A DNA stretch of 15,173 nucleotides from JAHIKV01 sp965195225 (GCA_965195225.1 CBDAFL010000225.1:1-15173), one strand, 5' to 3'. Positions 6,472-13,148 are shown, counted from the stretch's first letter. Notes: generated by a model from the sequence alone, not told the origin. Numbers and translations: made by a program.

Positions 6472-6645
6472 ATGTTAAAGCATAACCTACGTCGCTTACA
6501 AACTAAGCACTACCAAACCCCAATTTCCGATTTATCCAACAGTGACGGGTACTGGCACAATGAGGCGCTGCCGAGTAAACTTAGTAGACAAGGCTGGGTA
6601 GAGACAGACTGGGAAATGGGCAGTATCCGGGGGGAAGCTGTATGA
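6472..6645 (+). CDS. Possible 57-residue small protein overlapping the DUF433 gene
   Basis: The 201-base gap after the TPR-like gene holds one open frame of 57 codons beginning MLKHNLRRLQTKHYQTPISD and ending MGSIRGEAV. Its TGA overlaps the ATG of the DUF433 gene in an ATGA tetranucleotide, the usual sign of translational coupling. Against it: there is no clear ribosome site and no recognised homology. It may be a small gene, a remnant, or chance. Confidence 0.25.
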   Translation: MLKHNLRRLQTKHYQTPISDLSNSDGYWHNEALPSKLSRQGWVETDWEMGSIRGEAV

Positions 6646-6866
6646 AATTGGACCGCATTACCGTCGATCCCACCGTCTGTACCGGAAAACCGTGCATCCG
6701 TGGGCTACGATTTCCGGTTTGTCGCTTGCTAGGACTTCTAGCCTCCGGCGAAACCAAGGAAACGATTCCTAAGGCGTATCCCTACTTGGAAGCCGCCGAC
6801 ATCGACGCTGCCCTATCCTATGCCGCATACCTCGCCGAAGAGGAAACCGTGGAGTTCGCCCGGTGA
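6642..6866 (+). CDS. DUF433 family antitoxin
   Basis: The product is 74 residues with the DUF433 hallmark: DRITVDPTVCTGKPCIRGLR, then a helix-turn-helix-like part with LLASGETKETIPKAYPYLEAADIDAAL. DUF433 proteins are the likely antitoxins of pairs with DUF5615 PIN-like ribonucleases, which usually follow directly with an overlapping start. A GGGGGGAAG ribosome site precedes the ATG. Here the expected toxin is missing: only its likely first codons survive (6863-6896). The protein is complete, so it is either a left-over antitoxin or acts on a toxin elsewhere. Confidence 0.87.
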   Translation: MKLDRITVDPTVCTGKPCIRGLRFPVCRLLGLLASGETKETIPKAYPYLEAADIDAALSYAAYLAEEETVEFAR

Positions 6867-6896
6867 AGTTCCTTGCCCAAAACATGGAGATGGATC
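6863..6896 (+). pseudogene. Possible remnant of a DUF5615-type toxin start
   Basis: A GTG overlaps the DUF433 stop (GTGA, 6863-6866) exactly where the partner toxin normally starts. The frame reads MKFLAQNME, close to the usual MKFLADEN start of DUF5615 toxins, but then continues into sequence without family resemblance, in a frame different from the secreted protein starting at 6897. This suggests the toxin body was lost. The match is short, so confidence is low. Confidence 0.35.
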
Positions 6897-7523
6897 ATGG
6901 CCCGATTTTTCTCGAATCGACGCTGGTTGTTCGTTTGGACGACGATTGCCGTTTTGGCGACCTATCTTGCACAAGCAGCAGCGGCGGAAAGTCCCAGGCA
7001 GGATCAGGCGGACAAGCCCGGCGATGTTTATCAAACCTTTTTCGCCAAGCCCGGAAAGGAGAATTATCTTCGTGCAAACAAGGCGACGACGACCTCGAAG
7101 ACGTACAACCCGTATTCAAACGAACTGAACGACATCCGCGAGTTGATCGACGACGGGAAATACGCCGATGCCCGGTCACGGCTGAAGAAGTGCATGCCGG
7201 AATTCATGTTGAGTCCGCAGGCGCATCAGCTTTCCTCGCAAGTGGAAAAACAACTTGGCGCCGCCGCCGCCGCCAAGCGGGAAGCCGAACTGGCGAAGAA
7301 GTGCATCGATGGCATCCTCAGCACCGGCGACGGCTCGGATAAGAAGCCGTATCTAGTGGCTCGCGTCTCAGACGAGTACGACGTGCTCAGCCATCTCGGC
7401 AAAACCATGGTCCAGCAGGGACTCATGCACAAAAACGGCAAGGCCTGCGACCAGATTCAGTGCCGGGACGGGACGGTTTTGTGGTTCGACGTATCCTCGC
7501 TGTTCGCGGCATTTATGAAGTAG
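6897..7523 (+). CDS. Exported protein of unknown function, DUF4919-like
   Basis: The product is 208 residues. A basic N-terminus (ARFFSNRRW), a hydrophobic core (LFVWTTIAVLATYL) and an AQAAAAES region form a signal peptide probably cut near residue 29, so the mature protein is exported. The mature part has YLRANKATTTSKTYNPYSNE, a helical stretch, then CIDGILSTGDGSDKKPYLVA with SDEYDVLSHLGK, and ends with an apparent beta-rich FDVSSLF. The SGDG/SDEY pattern resembles DUF4919 as I recall it; that assignment is tentative. The ATG at 6897 has GGAG at 6886-6889 and is chosen over 6873 because it gives a proper signal peptide. A strong terminator follows. Confidence 0.75.
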   Translation: MARFFSNRRWLFVWTTIAVLATYLAQAAAAESPRQDQADKPGDVYQTFFAKPGKENYLRANKATTTSKTYNPYSNELNDIRELIDDGKYADARSRLKKCMPEFMLSPQAHQLSSQVEKQLGAAAAAKREAELAKKCIDGILSTGDGSDKKPYLVARVSDEYDVLSHLGKTMVQQGLMHKNGKACDQIQCRDGTVLWFDVSSLFAAFMK

Positions 7524-7562
7524 CCCGCCGGCGGATCCGAGCGGTGGCGGCTGTACGATCCC

Positions 7563-7593
7563 CCCCGCGACCGCAGTCGCGGGGCGTTGTTTT
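7563..7593 (+). terminator. Intrinsic terminator after the exported-protein gene
   Basis: A perfect 9-base-pair stem, CCCCGCGAC (7563-7571) with GTCGCGGGG (7576-7584), has a CGCA loop and is followed by CGTTGTTTT. It ends the transcript begun upstream, so purQ probably needs its own promoter or readthrough. Confidence 0.7.
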
Positions 7594-7601
7594 CAATACC
7601 A

Positions 7602-7646
7602 ATCCCTGATCCCCGATCCCCGAACCCCCGAACCCCCGAACCCCTC
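7602..7646. repeat. Short tandem repeat directly before purQ
   Basis: Six consecutive 7-8-base units run to within four bases of the purQ start: ATCCCTG, two ATCCCCG, two AACCCCCG and AACCCCTC. They replace any recognisable ribosome binding site. The repeat is translated in an upstream in-frame extension, which I reject as non-coding. Confidence 0.7.
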
Positions 7647-7649
7647 TTA

Positions 7650-8399
7650 ATGACCACACCCAACGTCCTGATACTTCGAGCACCCGGCACCAATTGCGAC
7701 GCGGAAACCGCCTTCGCCTTCGAGCAGGTCGGGGCGAAAACAGAAACCCTGCACGTCAACCGGCTGCTGGAGTCGCCCGCACTGTTCGAGCGGTTCCAAA
7801 TCCTCTGCATACCAGGCGGGTTCAGCTACGGCGACGACCTGGGCGGAGGCCGGATACTCGGCAACCAGATTCAACACCATCTGTCCGACCAGTTGGTCCG
7901 CTTCAAGGCCGAGGGCCGACTGATCCTGGGCATCTGCAACGGGTTTCAGGTATTGATGAAATCGCCCGTGCTGCTGGAAAAAGACGCCGCGAACGGCCCG
8001 CCCGCCACGCTTACCTGGAACGACTCGGGCCGATACTACGACGGCTGGGTCCGATTGGAAACGAGCGGCTCGAAGTCGGTCTTTCTGGCTGGCATCGAGC
8101 GGATGTACCTGCCGGTGGCCCACGCCGAGGGGAAATTCGTCGCCCGGGACGACCGGACGCTGCAAGGGCTAAACGCCGCCGGGCAACTCCCGCTGCGATA
8201 CGTGGCGGCCGACAATCCGAACGGCTCGACGGACGAGGTGGCTGGCGTGTGCGACTCGACCGGCCGGGTGTTGGGCCTTATGCCTCACCCCGAGCGACAC
8301 ATCGACCCGACCCAGCATCCCCGTTGGACCCGCGGCGAGTCAGGCCCCGAGGGGGACGGCCTGCAAATGTTCCGCAACGCGGTGGGGTATTTCGCCTAG
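7650..8399 (+). CDS. purQ: FGAM synthase glutaminase subunit PurQ
   Basis: The product is 249 residues, a class I glutamine amidotransferase that releases ammonia from glutamine for PurL. It begins NVLILRAPGTNCDAETAFAF, has the PGGFSYGDDLGGGRI motif, the nucleophile C96 in LGICNGFQVL, and the His-Glu pair H213/E215 in MPHPERHID. All catalytic residues are present and the length is normal. The ATG at 7650 fits the family N-terminus, but the preceding bases are a tandem repeat without a Shine-Dalgarno motif, so translation may be weak or leader-dependent. In many bacteria purQ is beside purL; here about 3 kb of accessory genes separate them. It converges with the DUF4276 gene, 18 bases away. 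Confidence 0.95.
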   Translation: MTTPNVLILRAPGTNCDAETAFAFEQVGAKTETLHVNRLLESPALFERFQILCIPGGFSYGDDLGGGRILGNQIQHHLSDQLVRFKAEGRLILGICNGFQVLMKSPVLLEKDAANGPPATLTWNDSGRYYDGWVRLETSGSKSVFLAGIERMYLPVAHAEGKFVARDDRTLQGLNAAGQLPLRYVAADNPNGSTDEVAGVCDSTGRVLGLMPHPERHIDPTQHPRWTRGESGPEGDGLQMFRNAVGYFA

Positions 8400-8417
8400 C
8401 AAACTGCGGAATCCGCA

Positions 8418-8969
8418 TCAGGCAACGAACTTCTCCAGTACCTTAAACTCCGGGCACTTCCGGGAGATCTTATTGAGATCGAGGTGCTTGGCCATTTGCT
8501 CGTTGTGTACGGCATGGCGATATAGAGGTTTTTGGCGACTGGTGCGGCTAAGTTTTTCCAGATGTTCCTTGGGGCTGGAAATGGACTCAGGATTCTGGAT
8601 TGCGTTCGGCCTCCAAGACGAAAATATGTTGGTCGCACACTCGATGTCCGCGAGAATCCAGGCTTCCAACTCTTGGACTGGGACGACGATGCAATAATCG
8701 TCACTTATCCCCGACGGCTTGATGATCTTGTTTTTTACTCGTTCTCGGTTCGGTTCGGGATCAGACCCATCGGCGTCATGGCAGATAATGAAGCGGGTAC
8801 AGCCCAAGTTCGAGAATGATCGTAGCTGTCTCGCCCCTTTGCGAAGCATTTGCGCGCATCCGCTGTAGCCTTTTGTGCGAATCGGCATTGATTCATCGTC
8901 GGCGAGTCTGCGGACCAACACCCTCAGCGTGGCGACATCTGAAGAATCCTCGCCCAAAATTCCATACAC
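8418..8969 (-). CDS. DUF4276 family, TOPRIM-like protein
   Basis: The product is 183 residues and lies directly after the ATPase gene, with 3 bases between the ATPase stop and this GTG. An AGGAGG site (8978-8983) sits inside the ATPase 3' end. DUF4276 proteins have a TOPRIM-like arrangement of acidic residues: here E7 in GILGED, D65 and D67 in IICHDADGSDP, and E100/E102 in VVPVQELEAWILAD. In OLD and PARIS defence systems, TOPRIM proteins act as the nuclease controlled by an ABC-type ATPase. By analogy this protein could be the effector of the pair, which is inference. The gene looks intact and is somewhat A+T richer than purQ. Confidence 0.82.
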   Translation of the reverse strand: MYGILGEDSSDVATLRVLVRRLADDESMPIRTKGYSGCAQMLRKGARQLRSFSNLGCTRFIICHDADGSDPEPNRERVKNKIIKPSGISDDYCIVVPVQELEAWILADIECATNIFSSWRPNAIQNPESISSPKEHLEKLSRTSRQKPLYRHAVHNEQMAKHLDLNKISRKCPEFKVLEKFVA

Positions 8970-8972
8970 GGT

Positions 8973-10121
8973 CTATTCCTCCTCGACCGTCTCTATGAAA
9001 TCGGAGAGAGAGCCTTCTTCTTCCATGAAAAGTTTTGCGGCGCGCAATTCCTCAGTCGTCAGCTTGCGAACTTTCGTTACGTCATCCTCCATCGTTACAA
9101 GACGGACAGCCGTTGGATCGAGCGTATCGAACACCACCGATGAATGGCTCGATAAAATCAGTTGGTGTTGATCGGAATAACCTTGCAACACGTCAATGAC
9201 TTTCCGAAGAAGTCCGCGATGGATCGTATCCTCGGGATGTTCGATCAACATCACCGATGATTGGTCGAAAAGGAGCGAGACTGCCAGGTGGATAATCCTT
9301 TGCGTCCCTGCTGAAAGGGAAGAAAAAGGGAACTGCGATTGTTCGCCTGTTTGAAACCTAATTCTGAAAAAAGATTTCTGGGGATCCTCGGGGGTATCAG
9401 AAGAAATCAGATTAATATCGTTTACTACTCCCAAACCAGTCGATCCAAGTAGGTCACGAATTTCTTGGAACGCAGTATCGTTTGTCTTCCACAAATGCAA
9501 TAAACGCATAAGCACCGAGTTCCCCGGTACATTGGAAGCCGTATAGTAATTCAGCCAAGAATTGTATTGTTCGTTCAACACAACGAAGGACTGTAAGGAG
9601 TGAAGAGACGTGTCAAAATCGTCTGATTCTAAAGGGTAATAACGGATTCTTTCAAGTGCTGCCAAAAACGGCTGAATTGCTTTTGCAATTGGCTGCTCAG
9701 CTGGCATCAGAGAGATGATTGCTGGAAGACAAGGTGATAAAGCCCCCAGAGCGATCTCTCTTTGCTCCGGAAAAAATAACCGAAGTTCCTCGCCTCTGCG
9801 GGCTAGGATATTTTGCGCAGGAGCATTTCCTTCGCGCACCTCAAGAGATTCACAAATCTCCACCGATTTGTCTTTAATGGGAAGAATATTCGCTTTTAAT
9901 GAGTAGTAATAAACTGACTCGTCAACTTGAAAAATCAGCTTGAAAGCTCCATTCCCCCAAGCCTCAGGGATTGTCGCGGCTTTTGCCGCCCATTGAATTG
10001 CTTGCAGGATGTTGGTCTTGCCAACCGCGTTGCGACCGAGCAAAACCGTCATCGGCCCAAGATCGTCGAGGACGACATTGCGACAGGAACGGTAATTTTC
10101 AATTTCGACACGCTTCAACAT
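8973..10121 (-). CDS. ABC-type AAA ATPase (RecF/OLD-like, AAA_15/21 type)
   Basis: The product is 382 residues. Walker A is GRNAVGKT (29-36), preceded by the family start LKRVEIENYRSCRNV; the signature is FSSLSAGTQR (266-275), Walker B is VMLIEHPED (290-298), and the switch histidine is H326 in LILSSHSSVVF. These are ATPases of the SMC/Rad50/OLD group. No TOPRIM domain follows the ATPase core, unlike classical OLD proteins; the next gene supplies a TOPRIM-like protein. Two-gene ATPase-TOPRIM cassettes are often anti-phage systems. The residue after the Walker B acidic residue is His (IEHPE) where IEEPE or IDEPE is usual. The start ATG at 10121 has a modest GGTG site. The gene is A+T rich compared with the core genes. 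Confidence 0.88.
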   Translation of the reverse strand: MLKRVEIENYRSCRNVVLDDLGPMTVLLGRNAVGKTNILQAIQWAAKAATIPEAWGNGAFKLIFQVDESVYYYSLKANILPIKDKSVEICESLEVREGNAPAQNILARRGEELRLFFPEQREIALGALSPCLPAIISLMPAEQPIAKAIQPFLAALERIRYYPLESDDFDTSLHSLQSFVVLNEQYNSWLNYYTASNVPGNSVLMRLLHLWKTNDTAFQEIRDLLGSTGLGVVNDINLISSDTPEDPQKSFFRIRFQTGEQSQFPFSSLSAGTQRIIHLAVSLLFDQSSVMLIEHPEDTIHRGLLRKVIDVLQGYSDQHQLILSSHSSVVFDTLDPTAVRLVTMEDDVTKVRKLTTEELRAAKLFMEEEGSLSDFIETVEEE

Positions 10122-10243
10122 GAGTCTACACCGACGAAGTAAGGTTCCGCACCAGACAAAAATACCCTCTTTTCAGACGTGCCGCCAGTTCGATGCCGCT
10201 CAAAATAAAGGGGGGGATTGCAACAGCGGAAGAAATATCGGCC

Positions 10244-10290
10244 CTTTTCCTTGGAAATTGACACCCATAATGTCAAAAAACAAGGAAAAG
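10244..10290. other. Two-tier perfect dyad in the intergenic region
   Basis: CTTTTCCTTG (10244-10253) pairs perfectly with CAAGGAAAAG (10281-10290), and inside it TTGACA (10258-10263) pairs with TGTCAA (10271-10276), with symmetric 4-base gaps and a 7-base centre. It lies between the spoVG end and the ATPase start. It could be an operator, an RNA hairpin, or a mobile-element remnant. There is no T-run. Confidence 0.65.
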
Positions 10291-10299
10291 ACGCTTTAA

Positions 10300-10321
10300 G
10301 CAGCCCCGCAGAGGGGTTTGC
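10300..10321 (-). terminator. Possible terminator downstream of spoVG
   Basis: On the minus strand, GCAAACCCC and GGGGCTGC enclose TCTGC, making a GC-rich hairpin 45 bases after the spoVG stop. The following TTAAAG is a poor T-run, so it may be weak. Confidence 0.4.
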
Positions 10322-10335
10322 CGATGCTTTTCGAT

Positions 10336-10351
10336 CATAGGCACGCCTATG
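10336..10351. other. Small palindrome just after spoVG
   Basis: CATAGGC and GCCTATG are separated by two bases, 14 bases beyond the spoVG stop. Its role is unknown; it may be a protein site or a 3'-end hairpin. Confidence 0.45.
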
Positions 10352-10365
10352 ACAATTTCGCGTAC

Positions 10366-10920
10366 TCACTCGAAGACACCCGCCCCAAAGTCGCCGTGTG
10401 GCGCCGAGGCCCGAGCGGGCTGGGGCTTTTCGGCGGGGGCCTTGTGCGGGCCGCGTGGTTTTTCCGCACCTTGAATCCGGGTCGTGGTCGGCGACGCGTA
10501 AACGTCGGTGTCGAAATCGTCGTAGCTGGAGACGTAGTCCGGCCGTTTTGAGCTGGCCTTTTCCTCCTCGAAGGCATGGATCACCCGCTGCTGGATCATC
10601 TCGCGGCAGGTCGAGTTGATCGGGTGGGCAATGTCGGCGTAGAGTTTCGTCCGGCCATCGTCGTCTCGGGTGGCCGATGGCTCTTTCTGCCGCTGGCCAC
10701 ACTGGTTGCAGTAGCCCGCGCGGAGGTGATTTTTGCATCCGCACTGCAGGCAATGTGAAGTCAGCTTTCGGCTGGGCATGGCTACGAACGGCCCCGTGAC
10801 GCCTTCGATGATCTTCAGGTCGCGGACCACGAAAGCGTCGTCGAAAGTGATCGAACAGAACGCCTGGAGCCGCTCTCCAGGCTCTTCCATGAGCTTGACA
10901 CGAACTTCGGTGATTTCCAC
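10366..10920 (-). CDS. spoVG: SpoVG family protein with inserted zinc ribbon
   Basis: The product is 184 residues, roughly twice the usual 90-100. The SpoVG core is clear at residues 1-52 (MEITEVRVKL, SITFDDAFVVRDLKIIEG, GPFVAMPSRK) and resumes at 94-105 with YADIAHPINS. Between them is a zinc-ribbon-like insert with C57-x2-C60 and C71-x2-C74. A low-complexity, proline- and charge-rich tail fills residues 120-184. SpoVG is a site-specific DNA/RNA-binding regulator first known from sporulation and septation in Bacillus; non-sporulating bacteria also use it. The start is GTG with AAGGAG upstream. The gene follows ispE by 51 bases, as in the ispE-purR-yabJ-spoVG neighbourhood of Firmicutes, and is probably co-transcribed. 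Confidence 0.9.
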   Translation of the reverse strand: MEITEVRVKLMEEPGERLQAFCSITFDDAFVVRDLKIIEGVTGPFVAMPSRKLTSHCLQCGCKNHLRAGYCNQCGQRQKEPSATRDDDGRTKLYADIAHPINSTCREMIQQRVIHAFEEEKASSKRPDYVSSYDDFDTDVYASPTTTRIQGAEKPRGPHKAPAEKPQPARASAPHGDFGAGVFE

Positions 10921-10971
10921 GGCTGGTCTCCTTGCGCTGGCAGTCCGTTTCGAGGAGGAACAATTGCCCCC

Positions 10972-11880
10972 TTAGCGACAGCTCCGCACGGCAAACACAA
11001 CGTCAAATCCTTTCGCTCGCAAACGCCCCGCACTGCGCCGCGCGTGGCGAGCGTTACGACAGACCCCAAAATACGACGTGCCACTTCCACTCATTCCGTG
11101 CCCCGGCAGGTCCAATTGGTCGAACTCCCGCTCCAATCTCGCCACCCAAGGCGACAACCGCCTGGCCGCCGGTTGCAATCGGTTGCACAACCGCCGGCCC
11201 GTTTGTTTCCAGTCTCCTTGCCCGAGCGCCTCGACCAGCGGTCGGACCGTCCGAGGCCGCTCGGCCGCTCGGCATGCGGCGTACACGGCCGCGGTGGCCA
11301 ATCCGGCCGGTGGCCGGACCAGTACGAAATTTAAATTTCCCAATCCATCGACGGGCGACACCCGTTCGCCCCGACCCCGGCATACGGCCGGGCCGCCGGC
11401 GAGGAAAAACGGGACGTCGCTTCCCAATTCACCTGCCCAGCGGGCCAACTCTTCGGGTGACCGGCCGAGCCGCCAGACCTTGTCGGCGGCGACCAGCGCG
11501 GCCGCGGCATCGCTCGATCCGCCGCCCAGGCCAGCCGCGGCCGGAATCCGCTTGACCAGCAATATCTCGGCCCCGCGGTTTATGCCGGCGCGACGGCGGA
11601 CCAGTTCGACCGCACGCACAACAAGGTTCTCGGATCCTTCGGTAACTTCGTGGAGTCCCCGGCCTTCTGGACCTTCGGCTCCGAATACCAGCCGGCACTT
11701 CAACCGCACCGGACCTTCCGGCGCGTCACGAAAGTACAAGGTATCGCATAAATCGATCGGGCACATGAGCGTCTCGATCTCATGATACCCGTCGTCTCGC
11801 TTGGCGAGCACTTCAAAGAACAGATTCAACTTAGCGGGGGCTTGGACTACTACCCCCGACGCCGATCGGCGGATGTGCAT
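10972..11880 (-). CDS. ispE: 4-diphosphocytidyl-2-C-methyl-D-erythritol kinase
   Basis: The product is 302 residues, a GHMP kinase that phosphorylates CDP-methylerythritol in the MEP pathway to isoprenoids. It has APAKLNLFFEVLAKRDDGYHE (catalytic-type K17), the ATP loop PAAAGLGGGSSDAAA (113-127), D155 in ELGSDVPFFL, and the C-terminal MSGSGTSYFG motif. All expected residues are present. The ATG at 11880 follows GGAAGGA at acceptable spacing. A near-consensus promoter lies about 100 bases upstream, and the leader carries a small GCCCGG/CCGGGC hairpin (11915-11928). It is the first gene of the ispE-spoVG unit. Confidence 0.96.
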   Translation of the reverse strand: MHIRRSASGVVVQAPAKLNLFFEVLAKRDDGYHEIETLMCPIDLCDTLYFRDAPEGPVRLKCRLVFGAEGPEGRGLHEVTEGSENLVVRAVELVRRRAGINRGAEILLVKRIPAAAGLGGGSSDAAAALVAADKVWRLGRSPEELARWAGELGSDVPFFLAGGPAVCRGRGERVSPVDGLGNLNFVLVRPPAGLATAAVYAACRAAERPRTVRPLVEALGQGDWKQTGRRLCNRLQPAARRLSPWVARLEREFDQLDLPGHGMSGSGTSYFGVCRNARHARRSAGRLRAKGFDVVFAVRSCR

Positions 11881-11980
11881 CCATCCGGGTCCTTCCCCAA
11901 AAACACCGGCCGTCGCCCGGAACCGGGCAACCGCCGAACTGATTCTTCACCGGGCGCACATACTTACGTGAACACGGAGA

Positions 11981-12009
11981 ATTGTACCGAGTCAATTTCA
12001 CTCCGTCAA
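11981..12009 (-). promoter_or_regulatory. Near-consensus sigma70 promoter for ispE-spoVG
   Basis: On the minus strand, TTGACG (12009-12004) and TACAAT (11986-11981) are 17 bases apart, each matching five of six consensus positions. Transcription would start near 11974, giving a leader of about 95 bases before ispE. This accounts for part of the 467-base gap 11881-12347. Confidence 0.6.
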
Positions 12010-12120
12010 TAGGGTAGATGGCTTCCCCGCCCGAAAAAGGGGTAATTCCTATGGAAGGTTAAAGCTCCCCCGTGTGGTCCATTAAGATCAATACCGCTGA
12101 ATTAGCGGAGGCGAACATCC

Positions 12121-12178
12121 GTAGGGTGCGTGAAACGCACCATGTACTGCCAGTTGTGGTGCGTTTCACGCACCCTAC
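12121..12178. repeat. REPIN-like element, second family
   Basis: Two perfect inverted 22-base arms (12121-12142 and 12157-12178) flank a 14-base centre. Each arm starts with GTAG from its outer end and holds the palindrome GGTGCGT-GAA-ACGCACC. This has the same architecture as the 684-761 element but a different core sequence, so it is a separate REP family. The rest of the 12010-12347 gap holds a small CCGCT/AGCGG hairpin (12094-12108), a CGTGGGAACGAGAAC string (12199-12213) that resembles a common dispersed repeat, and a weak promoter candidate, TTGCAA (12256-12261) with TATGGT (12278-12283), for the response regulator. Confidence 0.8.
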
Positions 12179-12347
12179 AAAAATTCACAACCTCTCCACG
12201 TGGGAACGAGAACATTGGTTTTCGGGGGAGCCCATTACAACCGGCCACTATCCCCTTGCAATCCATTATGGGGCGAGTATGGTATTAGGATGTATCGGGG
12301 CGTGCCATCCAAAAATGACAACATCGACTGAAGCAAGGTAGCGTTTC

Positions 12348-12749
12348 ATGGCAGACGAGAAAAACACGGTCGAAGCCCCCCCAAAATCCGGCAAGCGAAT
12401 CCTGCTGGTGGACGACGATCGAGAGATCATCGAGTCGATGCGGTTCGCCCTGACGGCGGCGGGCTATGAAATTTTCGTCGCCCGAGACGGAAACCAGGGG
12501 CTGGCCTTGGCCGAGCGCGAGAACCCCGATCTGGTGATCCTCGACATGATGATGCCCAAGCGGAGCGGGTTTCTGGTGCTGGAGAAGCTCCGCCGCACCC
12601 GCCCGGTGCCGGTCAGGATCATCATGGTCACGGCCAACGAGGGGAGCCGTCACAAGGCCTACGCCGAGACGTTGGGCGTTGACGACTACATCCGCAAACC
12701 CTTCGCCATGGACCGGCTGCTGGACAGCGTAAACCGGCTGCTGGGGTGA
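12348..12749 (+). CDS. Single-domain response regulator (CheY-like)
   Basis: The product is 133 residues: a short polar N-terminus and one receiver domain, with no output domain. Phosphoacceptor D66 lies in LVILDMMMP, the acidic pocket is D22-D24 in LLVDDDR, the switch residue is T95 in IIMVTAN, and K117 is in IRKPF. All conserved receiver residues are present. Such proteins pass phosphate between kinases or bind target proteins directly. No histidine kinase is nearby, so its partner is unknown. An AAGG site precedes the ATG at about 10 bases. Confidence 0.92.
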   Translation: MADEKNTVEAPPKSGKRILLVDDDREIIESMRFALTAAGYEIFVARDGNQGLALAERENPDLVILDMMMPKRSGFLVLEKLRRTRPVPVRIIMVTANEGSRHKAYAETLGVDDYIRKPFAMDRLLDSVNRLLG

Positions 12750-12789
12750 AGCATGCAAGTGCGCACAATGAAGCAAGTTGATTGAAATT

Positions 12790-12817
12790 GTAGGACGGAT
12801 TGGTAAATCCATACTAC
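12790..12817. repeat. Degenerate GTAG-headed repeat
   Basis: A 28-base segment starts GTAGGACGGATTGG, has a GGATT/AATCC hairpin with a GGTA loop, and ends ATACTAC. GTAG and CTAC at its ends mirror the REP-like elements elsewhere in the window. The outer stem is imperfect, so it is probably a decayed copy of a third family. Confidence 0.5.
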
Positions 12818-12836
12818 GGCGCTAGGGGCGATATTG

Positions 12837-13148
12837 ATGATCGGTGCCGTCGAGTCAAACCGCGACCAGTTGCGGCAGTTTTGCCGGAAGTGGAAAATCG
12901 CCGAGTTCGCGCTGTTCGGTTCGATCTTGCGGAATGATTTTCGCTCCGACAGCGACGTTGACTGCCTGGTGACGTTCGCGCCAAACGCCAATTGGACTTA
13001 TTTCGACATGGCGCTAATGCAGGAGGCGCTCGAGTCCATTTTCGGGCGGAAGGTACATCTCGTGAGCCGTCGCGGGCTGGAATCCAGCAGAAACCATTTT
13101 CGCCGCGACGCTATCCTTTCCTCGGCCGAGGTGGTGGATGTCGCGTGA
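12837..13148 (+). CDS. mntA: MntA-type nucleotidyltransferase antitoxin
   Basis: The product is 103 residues. The minimal nucleotidyltransferase motif is clear: FALFGSILRNDFRSDSDVDCLVTF with G28-S29 and D40/D42. In HepT-MntA modules this enzyme adds AMP to the HEPN toxin and so silences it. The residue that is normally the third metal-binding Asp, in the usual KVDLV, reads His in GRKVHLVSRRGLE. That may lower catalysis or be a family variant. The ATG at 12837 follows AGGGG at 12824-12828 and is preferred over the TTG at 12834. It overlaps hepT by 11 bases. Confidence 0.9.
   Translation: MIGAVESNRDQLRQFCRKWKIAEFALFGSILRNDFRSDSDVDCLVTFAPNANWTYFDMALMQEALESIFGRKVHLVSRRGLESSRNHFRRDAILSSAEVVDVA

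Noticed and set aside
7587..7649. Upstream in-frame extension of purQ
   Set aside because: It translates a tandem nucleotide repeat into a Pro-rich stretch that PurQ proteins do not have.
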